A stretch of DNA of 64,000 nucleotides, from positions 806,001 to 870,000 of the forward strand of contig NZ_AP024412.1 of the NCBI RefSeq assembly GCF_016865445.1, read 5' to 3'. Position numbers and translations under genes: made by a program. This DNA comes from Mariniplasma anaerobium (GTDB lineage: Bacteria > Bacillota_I > Bacilli_A > Acholeplasmatales > Acholeplasmataceae). Under the pieces are notes generated by a model. That model was given only the letters and a program-made list of their open reading frames with translations. It was not told the DNA's origin and ran no database searches. Shown here piece by piece: positions 1-8,684 of the stretch (position 1 is the stretch's first letter; each line of letters starts with the position of its first letter).

Positions 1-780
1 AATTTTGGTAATAGTGATGATGCTCTTTATAAACCAGATAGTGGATTAGGAGTTAATCTAAATTATGTTAGCGATACAACAGCTTATACAGGACTAATCG
101 ATAAAAATAATGAAGATTCAGATAATGAAGATATCATTAATTTAATGAAAACTATAGCCTCTGGTGAGCCATTAGATGATGTATTTGATGTTTCTAGCTA
201 TCTTAAATATTTAGCAGTATCAACATATACAGTTAATCTAGATTCATATCAAGGTGGTATATATCATAATTACTATCTATACTTAAATCAAGGTGTTTTT
301 GAATGGGTTGCATGGGATTTAAATATGGCTTTTAATGGATTTCTAATGATGCCATTAACAGATAGTCAAGCTGTATCATTTTTAATTGATGAACCTGTTG
401 TTGGAGCGCTAAGCAATAGCGCATTAAATGATGCTATTTTGTCTCAAGAAAGCTATTTAGAAGAATATCACACATATATGCAAACGTTACTTGATACATA
501 CTTTAAAGCTGATTCATTTGAAGAAAGAGTTCTTGAAGTCAAAGATATGATTGATAGTTATGTCGAAACAGATTTAAATAGTTTTTACACATATGAAGCA
601 TTTGAAAATGCTTGTTCAACTTCTACAGAAAATGCATATAGTATTATAGAATTTGTTGAAAAGAGAAGCCAAAACGTTCAAGCTCAATTGTTAGGAACTA
701 TTCCAAGTACAAATAATGGCCAAGGCAATATCATTGATGGAGGAAATACACGTCCACCATTTGTCCCTGGAAGACCTTAA
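1..780 (+). CDS. CotH-like spore-coat kinase family protein, C-terminal part (5' end outside window)
   Basis: The reading frame is open from base 1, so only the C-terminal 259 residues are visible. The stretch ALYKPDSG followed by GVNLNYV near the left edge, the YHNYYLY segment and the WVAWDLNMAFNGF segment match the CotH family, whose members are atypical protein kinases; the WDLN-type motif is in the metal-binding region. The tail is rich in G, N and P (GNIIDGGNTRPPF), as in surface-exposed proteins. In non-sporulating bacteria such proteins are often secreted or cell-surface. Substrate unknown. The missing N-terminus would show whether it carries a signal peptide. Confidence 0.7.
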   Translation, partial: NFGNSDDALYKPDSGLGVNLNYVSDTTAYTGLIDKNNEDSDNEDIINLMKTIASGEPLDDVFDVSSYLKYLAVSTYTVNLDSYQGGIYHNYYLYLNQGVFEWVAWDLNMAFNGFLMMPLTDSQAVSFLIDEPVVGALSNSALNDAILSQESYLEEYHTYMQTLLDTYFKADSFEERVLEVKDMIDSYVETDLNSFYTYEAFENACSTSTENAYSIIEFVEKRSQNVQAQLLGTIPSTNNGQGNIIDGGNTRPPFVPGRP

Positions 781-800
781 GATATATTAAATATTTATAA

Positions 801-842
801 AAAAAGCGTGCATTCAATATAAAAATTGAGTGCATGCTTTTT
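801..842. terminator. Bidirectional Rho-independent terminator
   Basis: An 18-bp stem with wobble pairs (801-818 with 825-842) is flanked by A and T runs. It lies between the convergent CotH-like and YolD-like genes and can serve both. Confidence 0.85.
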
Positions 843-851
843 ATGTGAAGA

Positions 852-1178
852 CTATGAATAAGTTAAATCTAAAATAGAAGTACTATCAATTTTTTCATAG
901 GTAGATAAAATAATTTGTTTATGAATAAAATCAAGTCTTTTAATTTTCCCATAACTGGTTTTCGTATAGCCATCATGATAGTATTCAACGATGATTTCTA
1001 TTTGATGGTGATAAACAAAATTTAATGTACGGTTAAGTTCTTCAAATTGATCTTCGCTTAAAAGGGGTTTATCCTTTTTACCGAGTTTATAGCGTAGTTC
1101 ACTTAAAAGTCCTTGATATCCTACTAAAGCATCAAATGGTGCCCATTTGATAATGCCACGATCAACATAGTTATGCAT
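852..1178 (-). CDS. YolD-like protein
   Basis: A 108-residue protein opening MHNYVDRGIIKWAPFDAL; the RGxIKWAPF block is the hallmark of the YolD-like family. These small proteins are encoded next to UvrX/YqjW-type Y-family polymerases in Firmicutes and are thought to act with them in translesion synthesis. The start is ATG at 1178: a possible TTG at 1190 would lie inside the ribosome binding site (GGAGG at about 1185-1189). It overlaps the end of the polymerase gene by 8 nt, so the pair is an operon with translational coupling. Confidence 0.8.
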   Translation of the reverse strand: MHNYVDRGIIKWAPFDALVGYQGLLSELRYKLGKKDKPLLSEDQFEELNRTLNFVYHHQIEIIVEYYHDGYTKTSYGKIKRLDFIHKQIILSTYEKIDSTSILDLTYS

Positions 1179-2445
1179 GGTGACCTCCAATCATTTTGTT
1201 TCTAGCTTTTGTTGTAGAAGCTTTAAGTTCACTAGAAGCACGATTGATTTTGTTTCTTCCATATTTATATTTCATTTCATCCATTGCTTGAAATAGATTT
1301 TGTTCTTTGATGATCAAATCGGGGTTTTCAAATAGCGAAAATTGATAAACATGAGATTCTTTTAAATTGGTTAGACTTACATGAACACGTCTAATGGGTT
1401 CATCTTGGTAATATTTATTAAAAATAGATAGACAAGTCTCATAGATGATGTGTGTGGAAGAAGTCGGCTGTTCTAAAGACATCTGTCTTGAAAAACCGCC
1501 ACCGACATCTTTACTATAAGAAATGCCTAGATGAATCGTTTTAGCAACTTTTTTTGATAATCTAAGTCGTCTTGAAACATCATCAATCATTTCTAAGATG
1601 ATTTGAAAGATATCAGGGACATAATAATCAGAGAAAAGTGTTTGTCCAACACCATAACTTTTATGTTTTGATCGGATGTTATGTTTATGTTGGATCATAC
1701 TCATATCAATGCCATGTGTGTGATAATATAACTCTTCACCTAAAATACCGAACTGTCTTTTTAATTCTTTTGGGTTATATTGAGCAATGTCACCTATTTT
1801 GATCAAACCAAGGCGATTTAGATTTTTTTCCATGCGATAGCCAATACCCCACATTTCGCTTAATGGTTCAACTGGCCATAATTTTTCTTCAATACTCTCA
1901 TAGGTCCATTTTGCAATAAAATCAGGTGCCTTTTTGGATTCAATATCTAGTGCTAACTTAGAAATTAACATGTTTGGACCAATGCCAACAGTAGCAAATA
2001 GTTTGGTTTCTTCATAAATTTTTGCAAGTATTTTCTTTGCGAGTTGGACATCAGTCATTTTATAATATGCCAAATATTCAGTGACATCTAAAAAAGCTTC
2101 ATCAATAGAATAGACATATAAATCATCTTCAGAAATAAACTTTAAATAGACCTCTATAATCTTTGCTGAATACTCTAAATAAAGGTGCATGCGTGGCTTT
2201 GCAACAATGATGCCTAAGTCTGTAGGCAGTTCGTAAAAACGTAAGCGACTGGGTATGCCAAGCGTCTTAAGATAAGGAGATACAGCGAGGACGATAGATC
2301 CTCCGCCACGTCCTGCATCTGCAACTACTAATGGCGTTTTAAAGGGGTCAAGTCCTCTTACAGCACACTCAACAGAAGCATAAAAACTTTTAAGATCAAT
2401 GCATAAAATGTTTCGATGTAGTTTATATGATTCCATGTAGTCCAC
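1171..2445 (-). CDS. Y-family DNA polymerase (UvrX/YqjW type)
   Basis: A 424-residue lesion-bypass polymerase. The N-terminal catalytic block DLKSFYASVECAVRGLDP carries the first metal-binding Asp, and SIDEAFLDVT near residue 116 carries the second acidic pair. The helix-hairpin-helix thumb (WGIGYRMEKNLNRLGL) and a little-finger domain follow. The D-L-K-S-F-Y variant and the downstream YolD partner point to the UvrX/YqjW branch rather than classical DinB. The GTG at 2445 gives the longest frame; an ATG at 2436 sits behind AGGTGG and is an equally credible start. No LexA-type box was recognised upstream. Confidence 0.88.
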   Translation of the reverse strand: MDYMESYKLHRNILCIDLKSFYASVECAVRGLDPFKTPLVVADAGRGGGSIVLAVSPYLKTLGIPSRLRFYELPTDLGIIVAKPRMHLYLEYSAKIIEVYLKFISEDDLYVYSIDEAFLDVTEYLAYYKMTDVQLAKKILAKIYEETKLFATVGIGPNMLISKLALDIESKKAPDFIAKWTYESIEEKLWPVEPLSEMWGIGYRMEKNLNRLGLIKIGDIAQYNPKELKRQFGILGEELYYHTHGIDMSMIQHKHNIRSKHKSYGVGQTLFSDYYVPDIFQIILEMIDDVSRRLRLSKKVAKTIHLGISYSKDVGGGFSRQMSLEQPTSSTHIIYETCLSIFNKYYQDEPIRRVHVSLTNLKESHVYQFSLFENPDLIIKEQNLFQAMDEMKYKYGRNKINRASSELKASTTKARNKMIGGHHA

Positions 2446-2575
2446 CTACCTTTTGCATTTATTATATCAATTATTTTGTTAAATAAAAGACCAAAATGTA
2501 ATGTTGGTAGATGAAAGTGTTATCAGTAAATTCTTACATTTGTTTACATTATAAACAAGGCTAAAATTATAAAAA

Positions 2576-2599
2576 AAACACAAGTTTTAACTTGTGTTT
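2576..2599 (-). terminator. Terminator of the cyclophilin operon
   Basis: An 11-bp perfect stem (2576-2586 with 2589-2599) is followed on the minus strand by an 8-T run. It overlaps the cyclophilin stop codon. Confidence 0.8.
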
Positions 2600-3125
2600 A
2601 TAAGTATAATTCAGGTTTAGGATAAACTTTTCCTTTTAAATCTACTTCAATTTTTTCAATGACTATATCATCATAAGGTCTATCTTTAACATCTCTTGGT
2701 TGATTAACAATTAAATCAACAACTTCTATACCAGAAGTTACACCACCAAATGCTGCATAAGCACTATCTAAATGATTAGAATCTTGATGCATAATGAAGA
2801 ATTGAGAAGAAGCTGAATTAGGATCATTGGTGCGTGCCATAGAGATGACACCTCTTGTGTGATTTAAAGGATTTTCAAAACCGTTTTGTGCAAATTCACC
2901 GGTAATTGATTTAACTTTATCACCTTGACCGCCTTGAATCATAAAGCCAGGTATAATTCTGTGAAAGATAAGATCTGTATAGTAGTCTTTATTAATCAAA
3001 GAGATAAAATTGTTAACTGTATTTGGAGCAACTTGGTAAAATAATTCCAAAGTAATTTGTCCAAATTTCTTAACTGTGATTGTGACAACTGGGTTGTCTT
3101 TGTGTAAATAATTTCTATAATTCAT
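2598..3125 (-). CDS. Cyclophilin-type peptidyl-prolyl cis-trans isomerase
   Basis: A 175-residue cytoplasmic cyclophilin with no signal peptide. It catalyses cis-trans isomerisation of X-Pro bonds. The motif FHRIIPGFMIQGGQGD carries the catalytic Arg and Gln, followed by GVISMART, SASSQFFIM and YAAFGGVTSGIEVVD, all canonical. The start ATG at 3125 follows AAAGGAT. Only 18 nt separate it from the upstream methyltransferase gene, so the two are likely cotranscribed. The length is typical of single-domain bacterial cyclophilins. Confidence 0.93.
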   Translation of the reverse strand: MNYRNYLHKDNPVVTITVKKFGQITLELFYQVAPNTVNNFISLINKDYYTDLIFHRIIPGFMIQGGQGDKVKSITGEFAQNGFENPLNHTRGVISMARTNDPNSASSQFFIMHQDSNHLDSAYAAFGGVTSGIEVVDLIVNQPRDVKDRPYDDIVIEKIEVDLKGKVYPKPELYL

Positions 3126-3143
3126 ATGTTGTATCCTTTCGTT

Positions 3144-3836
3144 TTATATATTTTTAAACACGATATATACGTGTGAGTCATCGTATTGATAAGAAGCGAA
3201 ATCAGGTTTTCCAAACAATTCAACTTCAAAGCCATATTGCTTACCTATATCAATTAAAGCTAAATGTGTATAAGGATATAGAGTCGCAGAACCAAGATTA
3301 AAGATGTCGTCGTCTTTAAATAAAATAGTTTCAAAGGTGATGTGGTCTTTATAGTATATATAATTTCTTTTTAATAATACATGATCATCAGAAAGATCAG
3401 GAAGACTATCAGGCTTTTCAATTAAGATTTTCGTGTAATTAAGCAATTGAACAATAAAATATTTGTTTTTATCTAAGTGAAGCTTGATTTGTCTAAAAAG
3501 GTGATGAATTGAAGCATAATCCAGATGAACAATAGTATTACCAAAACAAGTTATCAAATCATACATTTGATTTGAATGATCCATATATTCAAGGATATCT
3601 GTGACTTCAAAAGATAAATTAGGATATTTAGATCTGGCCATATCTATCATGTGATGATCTAGGTCAATACCATAAGCATTCATATCTAATGTATGAATCA
3701 TATGTGTAAGTCTACCTGTTCCACACCCTAAATCAAGTGCATGTTTTTGTTTGGTTATATAAGGAAAAACAAAATCTTTTAATTTTGGATTAAACTTAAA
3801 TAACTTGTCATAATACGAACTTAGTAGTTGATACAT
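3144..3836 (-). CDS. Class I SAM-dependent methyltransferase
   Basis: A 230-residue soluble methyltransferase. Motif I is LDLGCGTGRLTHMI (SAM binding, residues about 35-48), the acidic motif II residue is in GIDLDHHM, and post-I features follow in ITCFGNTIVHL. Firmicutes proteins of this layout (YqeM-like) have no assigned substrate. The start at 3836 has a good AAGGTGAT site. It is first in a two-gene operon with the cyclophilin. Substrate cannot be inferred. Confidence 0.8.
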   Translation of the reverse strand: MYQLLSSYYDKLFKFNPKLKDFVFPYITKQKHALDLGCGTGRLTHMIHTLDMNAYGIDLDHHMIDMARSKYPNLSFEVTDILEYMDHSNQMYDLITCFGNTIVHLDYASIHHLFRQIKLHLDKNKYFIVQLLNYTKILIEKPDSLPDLSDDHVLLKRNYIYYKDHITFETILFKDDDIFNLGSATLYPYTHLALIDIGKQYGFEVELFGKPDFASYQYDDSHVYIVFKNI

Positions 3837-3848
3837 ATGATCACCTTT

Positions 3849-3877
3849 TAAAAACAGCTACACGTATCATGTAGCTG
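3849..3877 (-). terminator. Terminator of the nitroreductase gene
   Basis: CAGCTACA (3855-3862) pairs with TGTAGCTG (3870-3877) across a 7-nt loop, followed on the minus strand by a T run. Confidence 0.8.
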
Positions 3878-3954
3878 AGTTTTTTGTTATATAACGTGAA
3901 TGATTATAAATGTATTTTATCACGTTTATTTAAGTTTCAAAAGATATATGATAT

Positions 3955-4779
3955 TTAATTGTTAAGTTTTACAGAAAATGCATATTCTAAATGAGGTAAA
4001 TCAATATTTACAAAGTCATTAGTGACTTCAAATTTAATTTTTTTATCTTCTAAGCCTTTAACAAAATGACTTAAAGCGATTCCCATATCAATAGCTTGAA
4101 CATCAAATTCTAATTGTTGTTGGTATGCTGCAGTTCTATGAAGATAGAAATGGACGTTATTTTTCTTAACTAATACGCGCCAAGGTTGTTTATTGTCTGC
4201 AGATGGTGCGAATCTTACAAGTTCGAATAATTCAGCTAGTTTGTGACTTTCTGAAAGTGGTTGATCAAAAGATTCGTTAAAAAACAATGTTTCAAATGGC
4301 ACTCTTTGATCTGCATGTACATGTTCTCTAACATCTTGTTCTTTTTGTGATTGAACTTTGTCTTCATAGCCAACAGGTGTGATTGTAGGAACAATCTCAT
4401 GATCTTTTTGCATGAAATCAAAAGTCTTGCGTTCAAATGTACCACCTAGCCATACTGTAGATAGATGATTTTTTGATAATTCAAGAATCATATTTTCAAA
4501 AATAAAACCGTAATCTACCATACCATAAAAAGAATTATCAACACAACCAGCAATAAAGCATCTAGGGTTTGTAACAAATCCATACGTCCCGATTTTAGTT
4601 TTTTTACTATCATTAAGAAATGGTTTTTTAAAAAACTGAAGTTTTACTTTGTGCTTGAAAAATCCTTCAGCATTGTTATAAGTTTCAATGATTTTTTCAA
4701 CAGTCTTTAAGTCTTTTTCAGTTAAATCTTTATCAAGATAAGTTCTTACAGATTTTCTTTCTTTAATTAAATTTAGCAT
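3955..4779 (-). CDS. Putative TM-nitroreductase family protein
   Basis: A 274-residue flavin-type nitroreductase-fold protein. It begins with the family signature IKERKSVRTYLDKDL, and the second half repeats FMN-site features (ELVRFAPSADNKQPWRVLV). The two-part layout fits the longer 'putative TM nitroreductase' family rather than NfsB. Likely an FMN/NAD(P)H-dependent reductase; substrate unknown. The ATG at 4779 follows TAGGAGG. It appears monocistronic. Confidence 0.75.
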   Translation of the reverse strand: MLNLIKERKSVRTYLDKDLTEKDLKTVEKIIETYNNAEGFFKHKVKLQFFKKPFLNDSKKTKIGTYGFVTNPRCFIAGCVDNSFYGMVDYGFIFENMILELSKNHLSTVWLGGTFERKTFDFMQKDHEIVPTITPVGYEDKVQSQKEQDVREHVHADQRVPFETLFFNESFDQPLSESHKLAELFELVRFAPSADNKQPWRVLVKKNNVHFYLHRTAAYQQQLEFDVQAIDMGIALSHFVKGLEDKKIKFEVTNDFVNIDLPHLEYAFSVKLNN

Positions 4780-4965
4780 ATAAGCCTCCTATAAGTTTAA
4801 AAATAAACAAGATATTTCTTAATTTTATTATAAGTGTTACAAGCATAAATTACAATGAAAAGGCTTTAGATAAGAAATATTATATTGAGAATATATAAAA
4901 AGCATAGAATTTTCATTATTTTTGACTTTTTTAAAATAAAAAGTAAAAAAAATAATATTATATTA

Positions 4966-4995
4966 TTGACAATAGTGTATGTCATACAGTATAAT
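4966..4995 (+). promoter_or_regulatory. Promoter with palindromic operator for the PadR/HAAS operon
   Basis: TTGACA (4966-4971) and TATAAT (4990-4995) are both consensus, with an 18-nt spacer. TGTATG-T-CATACA (4976-4988), a perfect 6-bp inverted repeat, lies inside the spacer. A repressor bound here would block polymerase, so PadR autoregulation is likely (inference). Confidence 0.7.
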
Positions 4996-5014
4996 GAAAT
5001 CAAGAGGTGAGAAT

Positions 5015-5353
5015 ATGGCAAATAAAGATCTATTAGACAACATGGTTATGGAATTAAAAAGAGGCACACAAATCATGATTGTATTGGATGCATTGAAAGA
5101 TATGCAATATGGATATAGTTTATTACAAGTCTTAAATGAAAAAAAAGTCAATATAGAAGCTGGAACATTATATCCACTACTTAGAAGACTAGACAAACAA
5201 GGATTGCTAGATTCTACATGGGACACAACAGAATCTAGACCTAGAAAGTATTATAAATTAAATGAACAAGGGACTGAAATATTAAAAGATTTAACAAGTG
5301 CTTGGTTAGATATGGTTAAAGAAGTTAACCAAATTATTGAGGAGAATAAATAA
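5015..5353 (+). CDS. PadR family transcriptional regulator
   Basis: A 112-residue winged-helix regulator. DALKDMQYGYSLLQVL is the recognition region and AGTLYPLLRRLDKQGLL is the diagnostic PadR helix/wing motif. The start ATG at 5015 is set by AGAGGTGAG seven bases upstream; an upstream in-frame ATG at 4979 lies inside the promoter and is not credible. Its stop overlaps the next start by 1 nt (TAATG), so it is coupled to the HAAS membrane protein. PadR proteins paired with such membrane proteins usually repress their own operon. Confidence 0.88.
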   Translation: MANKDLLDNMVMELKRGTQIMIVLDALKDMQYGYSLLQVLNEKKVNIEAGTLYPLLRRLDKQGLLDSTWDTTESRPRKYYKLNEQGTEILKDLTSAWLDMVKEVNQIIEENK

Positions 5354-6348
5354 TGAAAAAATATGTAGAGCGTTATATTTACGATGTAACAAGAAGACTT
5401 CCTAAGGAAATGCAAGAAGATGTTAAAGAAGAGTTAAATGCACATATCTATGATATGTTGGATGAAAATCCAACAGATGATGATATTAGTGAAGTTCTTC
5501 ACAAGCTAGGAAGCCCTAGAGTGATTGCAAATAATTATAAAGAGGATAAAAGATATGTCATTTCACCACTTTATTATGATGATTATATTAGAGTTTTAAA
5601 ACTAGTTGCGATTATTGCCTTAACTATCTCATTAGTGATTTCATCAATTGAAGCAATTATTCATATCAATGAAGCTACAGTATTTGAGACTATATTTGCT
5701 ATTTTTGGAAGTATACTAAATGAATTATGTTCGACTCTCATGACAGTTTTCTTCTTTGTGACTATTATATTTTGGCTTATTGATCGTTATCAAGGGAAAA
5801 CTAGCCCAAATGAATGGAAAGTTAAAGATCTGCCTGATTTACCAGATGTTAAATCATCAAAAATATCTAGAACAGGCAGCATAGTAGGTCTTATATTCAA
5901 CACTATATTTTCAGTGATTTTCATTGTTATACTCTTAAGATATATAAATGTTATCGGTTGGTATGAAAATGACGTTTTGATTACGAGAATATTTGATAAA
6001 AATATTACAGATCAATTTATTATATTTTTCATCATTTCAGCAATTATTGGATTTATGGTTCAATTGTTAAAAATCTACTACAAGAAGTGGAATATACAAC
6101 TAGCTGCAGCTTATACAGCTTCCACAATTTTATCCGTCATTATAGGTCTTGTATTTATCAATCAAGTAGGACTAATAACTACAGGATTTCTTACAAAACT
6201 TGCAAATGAAATGGAAGTAACTGTTGTTTATCTTAAAGATGGTATAAAAACAGGAGCGATTTGGATTAGTGTTATCGTAAGTATACTATCAGCGATAGAT
6301 CTTATCGCAACATGGATAAAAACGCTAAGACCAAAAAATGCTAAATAA
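5353..6348 (+). CDS. HAAS-domain multi-pass membrane protein
   Basis: 331 residues. The N-terminal ~75 residues form a HAAS-type helical domain (YVERYIYDVTRRLP, VKEELNAHIYDML, LGSPRVIANNY), known from proteins encoded beside PadR regulators. About seven hydrophobic segments follow (roughly 80-105, 120-145, 180-200, 215-240, 250-275, 300-320). Function is unknown; the family is often linked to envelope-stress responses. It is translationally coupled to the PadR gene and ends at a strong bidirectional terminator. Confidence 0.75.
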   Translation: MKKYVERYIYDVTRRLPKEMQEDVKEELNAHIYDMLDENPTDDDISEVLHKLGSPRVIANNYKEDKRYVISPLYYDDYIRVLKLVAIIALTISLVISSIEAIIHINEATVFETIFAIFGSILNELCSTLMTVFFFVTIIFWLIDRYQGKTSPNEWKVKDLPDLPDVKSSKISRTGSIVGLIFNTIFSVIFIVILLRYINVIGWYENDVLITRIFDKNITDQFIIFFIISAIIGFMVQLLKIYYKKWNIQLAAAYTASTILSVIIGLVFINQVGLITTGFLTKLANEMEVTVVYLKDGIKTGAIWISVIVSILSAIDLIATWIKTLRPKNAK

Positions 6349-6354
6349 AAATAA

Positions 6355-6377
6355 AAAGCGCCTTAATAAGGCGCTTT
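6355..6377. terminator. Bidirectional terminator
   Basis: AAAGCGCCTT (6355-6364) pairs perfectly with AAGGCGCTTT (6368-6377) between convergent genes, flanked by A and T runs. Confidence 0.9.
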
Positions 6378-7286
6378 AATATTTTTTTTACTCCTAGCAT
6401 TAAACCTTACAGTACCATAAACACCGGTGATAATAAAAATACTTCCAATAACATGATAAATGGTTACAGATTCATTTAATAAAAGGACTCCAGCTATGAT
6501 TGCAACAATTGTAGATAGATTTGCATAAATTGATGAAACATGTGCTGGAACTTTTGATAAAACTAGATTGACTAAGAAGAAACCACCAATGGATGCAACA
6601 ACTCCAAGATATAATATAGGACCTATGATCTCAAATTGAGCAAGATTGGTAATGAAATCTGACACTCTATTTTCAATGAGTAATTGAATAATATAAATAA
6701 TATTGAATATCAAAGCACCAAATAACATCATAAAGTATGTCACTTCCATAGGTCTTAGTGACTTAGTGGAAGCAGTTCTTGAAGCAATATTAAATAGTGC
6801 TGCAGAAATAACTGCAAATAATAATAAAACAAAGCCTAAAAATTGAGATGTTTCTTCTTGACCAATTTTACTTAATTGTATGAAAAGAACGCCAACAAAA
6901 CTAAGTAAAATAAATAAAACTTGAATACCTTTTGGCTTTTCTTTTATAATCACAGCACTTAAGATAGCTACAAAAATTGGAATTAAAGCAATCATCATGC
7001 CAGCTTCTCCACTTGAAACTAACTGCAACCCATATGTTTCAAACAAGAAATATAAAATTGGTTGAAATAATACAACATATATAAGATATTTAAATTGTGA
7101 TCTTTGGATCTTTATTTTGATGACTTTCGTCAATCGCAAAATTTCAAATGCAATAAAAGCAATTAAAAAGCGATATGCAATTAAGCCAATAGGACTGACA
7201 TAATTTAATGCAATTTTTGAAAATAAAAATGAAAATCCAAATATAGTTGCAAATAATATGCCTGCGATATGAACATTTCTTGTCAT
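6363..7286 (-). CDS. EamA/DMT-family transporter
   Basis: 307 residues with ten predicted hydrophobic helices and two EamA halves. The first half has FGFSFLFSKIALNYVSP and YGLQLVSSGEAGMMIALIPIFVAILS; the second repeats the pattern (LGVVASIGGFFLVNLVLSKVPA). This is the drug/metabolite exporter superfamily; the substrate cannot be told from sequence. The start ATG at 7286 follows AAGGAGAATC. No partner gene nearby suggests a substrate. Confidence 0.88.
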   Translation of the reverse strand: MTRNVHIAGILFATIFGFSFLFSKIALNYVSPIGLIAYRFLIAFIAFEILRLTKVIKIKIQRSQFKYLIYVVLFQPILYFLFETYGLQLVSSGEAGMMIALIPIFVAILSAVIIKEKPKGIQVLFILLSFVGVLFIQLSKIGQEETSQFLGFVLLLFAVISAALFNIASRTASTKSLRPMEVTYFMMLFGALIFNIIYIIQLLIENRVSDFITNLAQFEIIGPILYLGVVASIGGFFLVNLVLSKVPAHVSSIYANLSTIVAIIAGVLLLNESVTIYHVIGSIFIITGVYGTVRFNARSKKNIKAPY

Positions 7287-7309
7287 GTGATTCTCCTTAT
7301 AATGCTTAA

Positions 7310-7336
7310 AAAAACACTGATATAGTCAGTGTTTTT
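7310..7336 (-). terminator. Terminator of the 7344-8003 gene
   Basis: An 11-bp perfect stem (7310-7320 with 7326-7336), loop TATAG, with a T run on the minus strand. Confidence 0.85.
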
Positions 7337-7343
7337 AATATAT

Positions 7344-8003
7344 TTAGTTTACGTATGGTCTTTTTTCTTCAGGTTCTTCGATGACTGGTTGAGGCGCTTG
7401 TTTTTGTTTTTTCTTAGTTGCTGCATCACCATCATTTAACTCAAGAGAGTATTGTCTATATTTCTTATAGCCACCATATCCATCATAACCAAGATATCCT
7501 GCTCCAAATAAAGAGATGATTAAGAAAAAGATTCCTACCACGTTATAGTCAAAATTTGGATAGACAGCGATAATCGCACCTAAGGATAATACAACTATAT
7601 GAATCCAAAATTTAGGGACTTCAGTTTTTTCACCTAAGAAGACAACAGAATTAAAGAATACTAAGCCTCTTGCATAAAAGAAGAACGCAAGAGAAAATCT
7701 ATAAACTTGACTCCAAAGATTTCCATCACTTAATGAATCTTTATAAGTAAATGCAATATAAATAATGAGGACACCAATTAATGTATCAAAAATAATTTCA
7801 ATTAAATTTATAGTTCTTAAGACTTCTTTATTTAATGATTTGATTAATGGGTAAACTCTAAATAATGAAAAAATAACTATTGTTATCCCAGTGATTGCAT
7901 AAACCACCTGGTCAGCAAATACCATATAGATACCAACACCTAATAAAATAGCTGCTAAAACAAATTTTAAAACCCAACCATAACCATATTTAGCTTTATT
8001 CAT
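7344..8003 (-). CDS. Six-helix membrane protein of unknown function
   Basis: A 219-residue protein with about six transmembrane helices between residues 8 and 175 and a charged, Lys- and Pro-rich cytoplasmic tail (KKKQKQAPQPVIEEPEEKRPYVN). The start is ATG at 8003, eight bases after GGAGGT; an in-frame ATG at 8018 would overlap that site. I do not recognise a family; the helix pattern is loosely reminiscent of HdeD-like proteins. It shares a 115-bp divergent intergenic region with the 8119 gene. Confidence 0.6.
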   Translation of the reverse strand: MNKAKYGYGWVLKFVLAAILLGVGIYMVFADQVVYAITGITIVIFSLFRVYPLIKSLNKEVLRTINLIEIIFDTLIGVLIIYIAFTYKDSLSDGNLWSQVYRFSLAFFFYARGLVFFNSVVFLGEKTEVPKFWIHIVVLSLGAIIAVYPNFDYNVVGIFFLIISLFGAGYLGYDGYGGYKKYRQYSLELNDGDAATKKKQKQAPQPVIEEPEEKRPYVN

Positions 8004-8071
8004 AATACTTACCTCCATCTATTAATTGAATTATATATTAAATGTAAATATATTTCAATCAATTGAAGTTA

Positions 8072-8099
8072 TTTACTTGTTTTTATTGTATGATATAAT
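8072..8099 (+). promoter_or_regulatory. Promoter of the 8119 gene
   Basis: TTTACT (8072-8077), 16-nt spacer, consensus TATAAT (8094-8099). The start codon lies 20 nt further on. Confidence 0.55.
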
Positions 8100-8118
8100 A
8101 TACAAAAGAGGTGATCTT

Positions 8119-8637
8119 ATGAGAAGAAGACTTTTAGCAGCAATGCCATTGATTTCAACAATGCTATTCTTAGTAGCAGGATTATATTTAGAAAATTGGA
8201 AATTAGGATGGTCGTTTTTTCTGTTAATTCCATTGAGTTGGATATTATTATCAAAAAATGTATTTAAAAAAGTAAATGATTTAATACCATTAATAGCCCT
8301 TATTGTATTTTTATGGTTAGGTTTTGGATTTGAGTTATGGCATCCAGGATGGACAGTGTTTTTACTTATACCACTTGTTAACATGATTGTAGAAAAAAGA
8401 TTCACACCTAGAAAAATAGTTACTGTTGGTATTTCTGTTATATATATTACTATTGGATTTGTAACAAATGTGTGGCATCCTACTTGGATCATGTTACTAT
8501 TGATTCCTATTATTAATACAATCTTTTTTCCATATAGTTTTAATTCATTTAAGAGTAATAACAATGGATGGAAATCAGATATTAGTAAATACTTTAAAGA
8601 TAAAATTATTATAAATGAAGAAGAAGATGAAGCATAG
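8119..8637 (+). CDS. Membrane protein with three WHPGW-type repeat units
   Basis: 172 residues. The same unit occurs three times: ENWKLGWSFFLLIPLSWIL, then ELWHPGWTVFLLIPLVNMI, then NVWHPTWIMLLLIPIINTI. Each is a short amphipathic turn with WHPGW followed by a LLIP transmembrane helix, and each is preceded by another hydrophobic helix. Similar units occur at the C-termini of membrane-tethered XRE regulators in Firmicutes, but here there is no DNA-binding domain. The ATG at 8119 is set by AGAGGTGAT. The C-terminus is acidic (NEEEDEA). Function unknown. Confidence 0.7.
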   Translation: MRRRLLAAMPLISTMLFLVAGLYLENWKLGWSFFLLIPLSWILLSKNVFKKVNDLIPLIALIVFLWLGFGFELWHPGWTVFLLIPLVNMIVEKRFTPRKIVTVGISVIYITIGFVTNVWHPTWIMLLLIPIINTIFFPYSFNSFKSNNNGWKSDISKYFKDKIIINEEEDEA

Positions 8638-8684
8638 GTCGAATTATTTAAATATCAATCGATCTTTAAATTGGAGCAAATAAA

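Noticed and set aside
1179-1190. TTG start at 1190 for the YolD-like gene
   Set aside because: It would place the start inside the GGAGG ribosome binding site of the ATG at 1178.
8073-8564. A 163-codon open frame on the minus strand
   Set aside because: It is antisense to the WHPGW-repeat membrane protein, has no ribosome binding site, and its codons mirror the real gene.
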